A DNA stretch of 35,275 nucleotides, taken from positions 1 to 35,275 of the forward strand of contig JAFEDI010000127.1 in NCBI GenBank assembly GCA_018241725.1, written 5' to 3'. Shown here piece after piece: positions 34,796 to 35,275 of this stretch (position 1 is the stretch's first letter; each line of letters starts with the position of its first letter). Made by a program: the position numbers and the translations under genes. Under the pieces are notes generated by a model. That model was not told where the DNA came from. It did no database searches and saw nothing but the letters and a program-made list of their open reading frames with translations. Origin of the DNA: Pseudomonadota bacterium (GTDB lineage Bacteria; Pseudomonadota; Gammaproteobacteria; Burkholderiales; Rhodocyclaceae).

Positions 34796-35275
<480 letters not shown>

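Overview
The window is GC-rich DNA, most likely from a free-living diazotrophic betaproteobacterium. This placement is an inference from gene content (GAF-containing hybrid histidine kinases, a DUF1640-type protein, KfrA-like and RtcB genes) and I cannot name the species. Three blocks can be told apart.

(1) 1-10315 is ordinary chromosome. It holds the end of an IS3-family insertion sequence at the left edge, a broken short-chain dehydrogenase, two paralogous membrane hybrid histidine kinases, an alpha/beta hydrolase and an MgtA-type magnesium P-type ATPase lying between the kinases.

(2) 10426-18227 is a complete-looking filamentous phage (inovirus) prophage of about 7.8 kb. In minus-strand order it has an early gene, ssDNA-binding protein, Rep (gpII), two tiny pVII/pIX-like membrane proteins, pVIII-like major coat, pIII-like attachment protein, pVI-like protein, Zot (pI) and accessory genes. 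A divergent XRE repressor sits at the right end behind a three-operator switch. No integrase is visible. The junctions imply insertion into a near-perfect palindrome with 22-bp arms and a 6-bp centre. Seven copies of a palindromic box, TTCGTCACWGTKACGAA, mark gene borders inside the phage, and three of them sit 1-2 nt in front of start codons that have no Shine-Dalgarno.

(3) 18240-35275 is chromosome again: an RtcB operon, a KfrA-like protein, and then a vanadium nitrogenase island. The island has vnfDGK with all metal-ligand residues at the Azotobacter positions, the 3' part of vnfH, a vnf ferredoxin, a NafY-type protein (vnfY candidate), a NifX-like protein, two unrecognised genes, a NifU-like gene and the activator vnfA with its Cys-rich N-terminus. 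Facing them is a five-gene operon encoding a PhnCDE-type ABC importer, a second PhnD-like protein with no signal peptide, and a Nif11 protein.

The most notable result is regulatory. Four good -24/-12 (sigma-54) promoters occur in the island: before vnfDGK, before the NifU-like gene, before the Phn-type importer operon and before a TPR-like gene. Upstream of them lie sites of the form GTAC-N6-GTAC or GTAC-N6-GAAC, the pattern I recall for VnfA sites in A. vinelandii. This ties the importer and the TPR-like gene to vanadium nitrogenase. I infer that the importer carries vanadate (a phosphate/phosphonate analogue) and that the cytoplasmic PhnD-like paralogue may be a vanadate-binding, storage or sensing protein, by analogy with molbindins.
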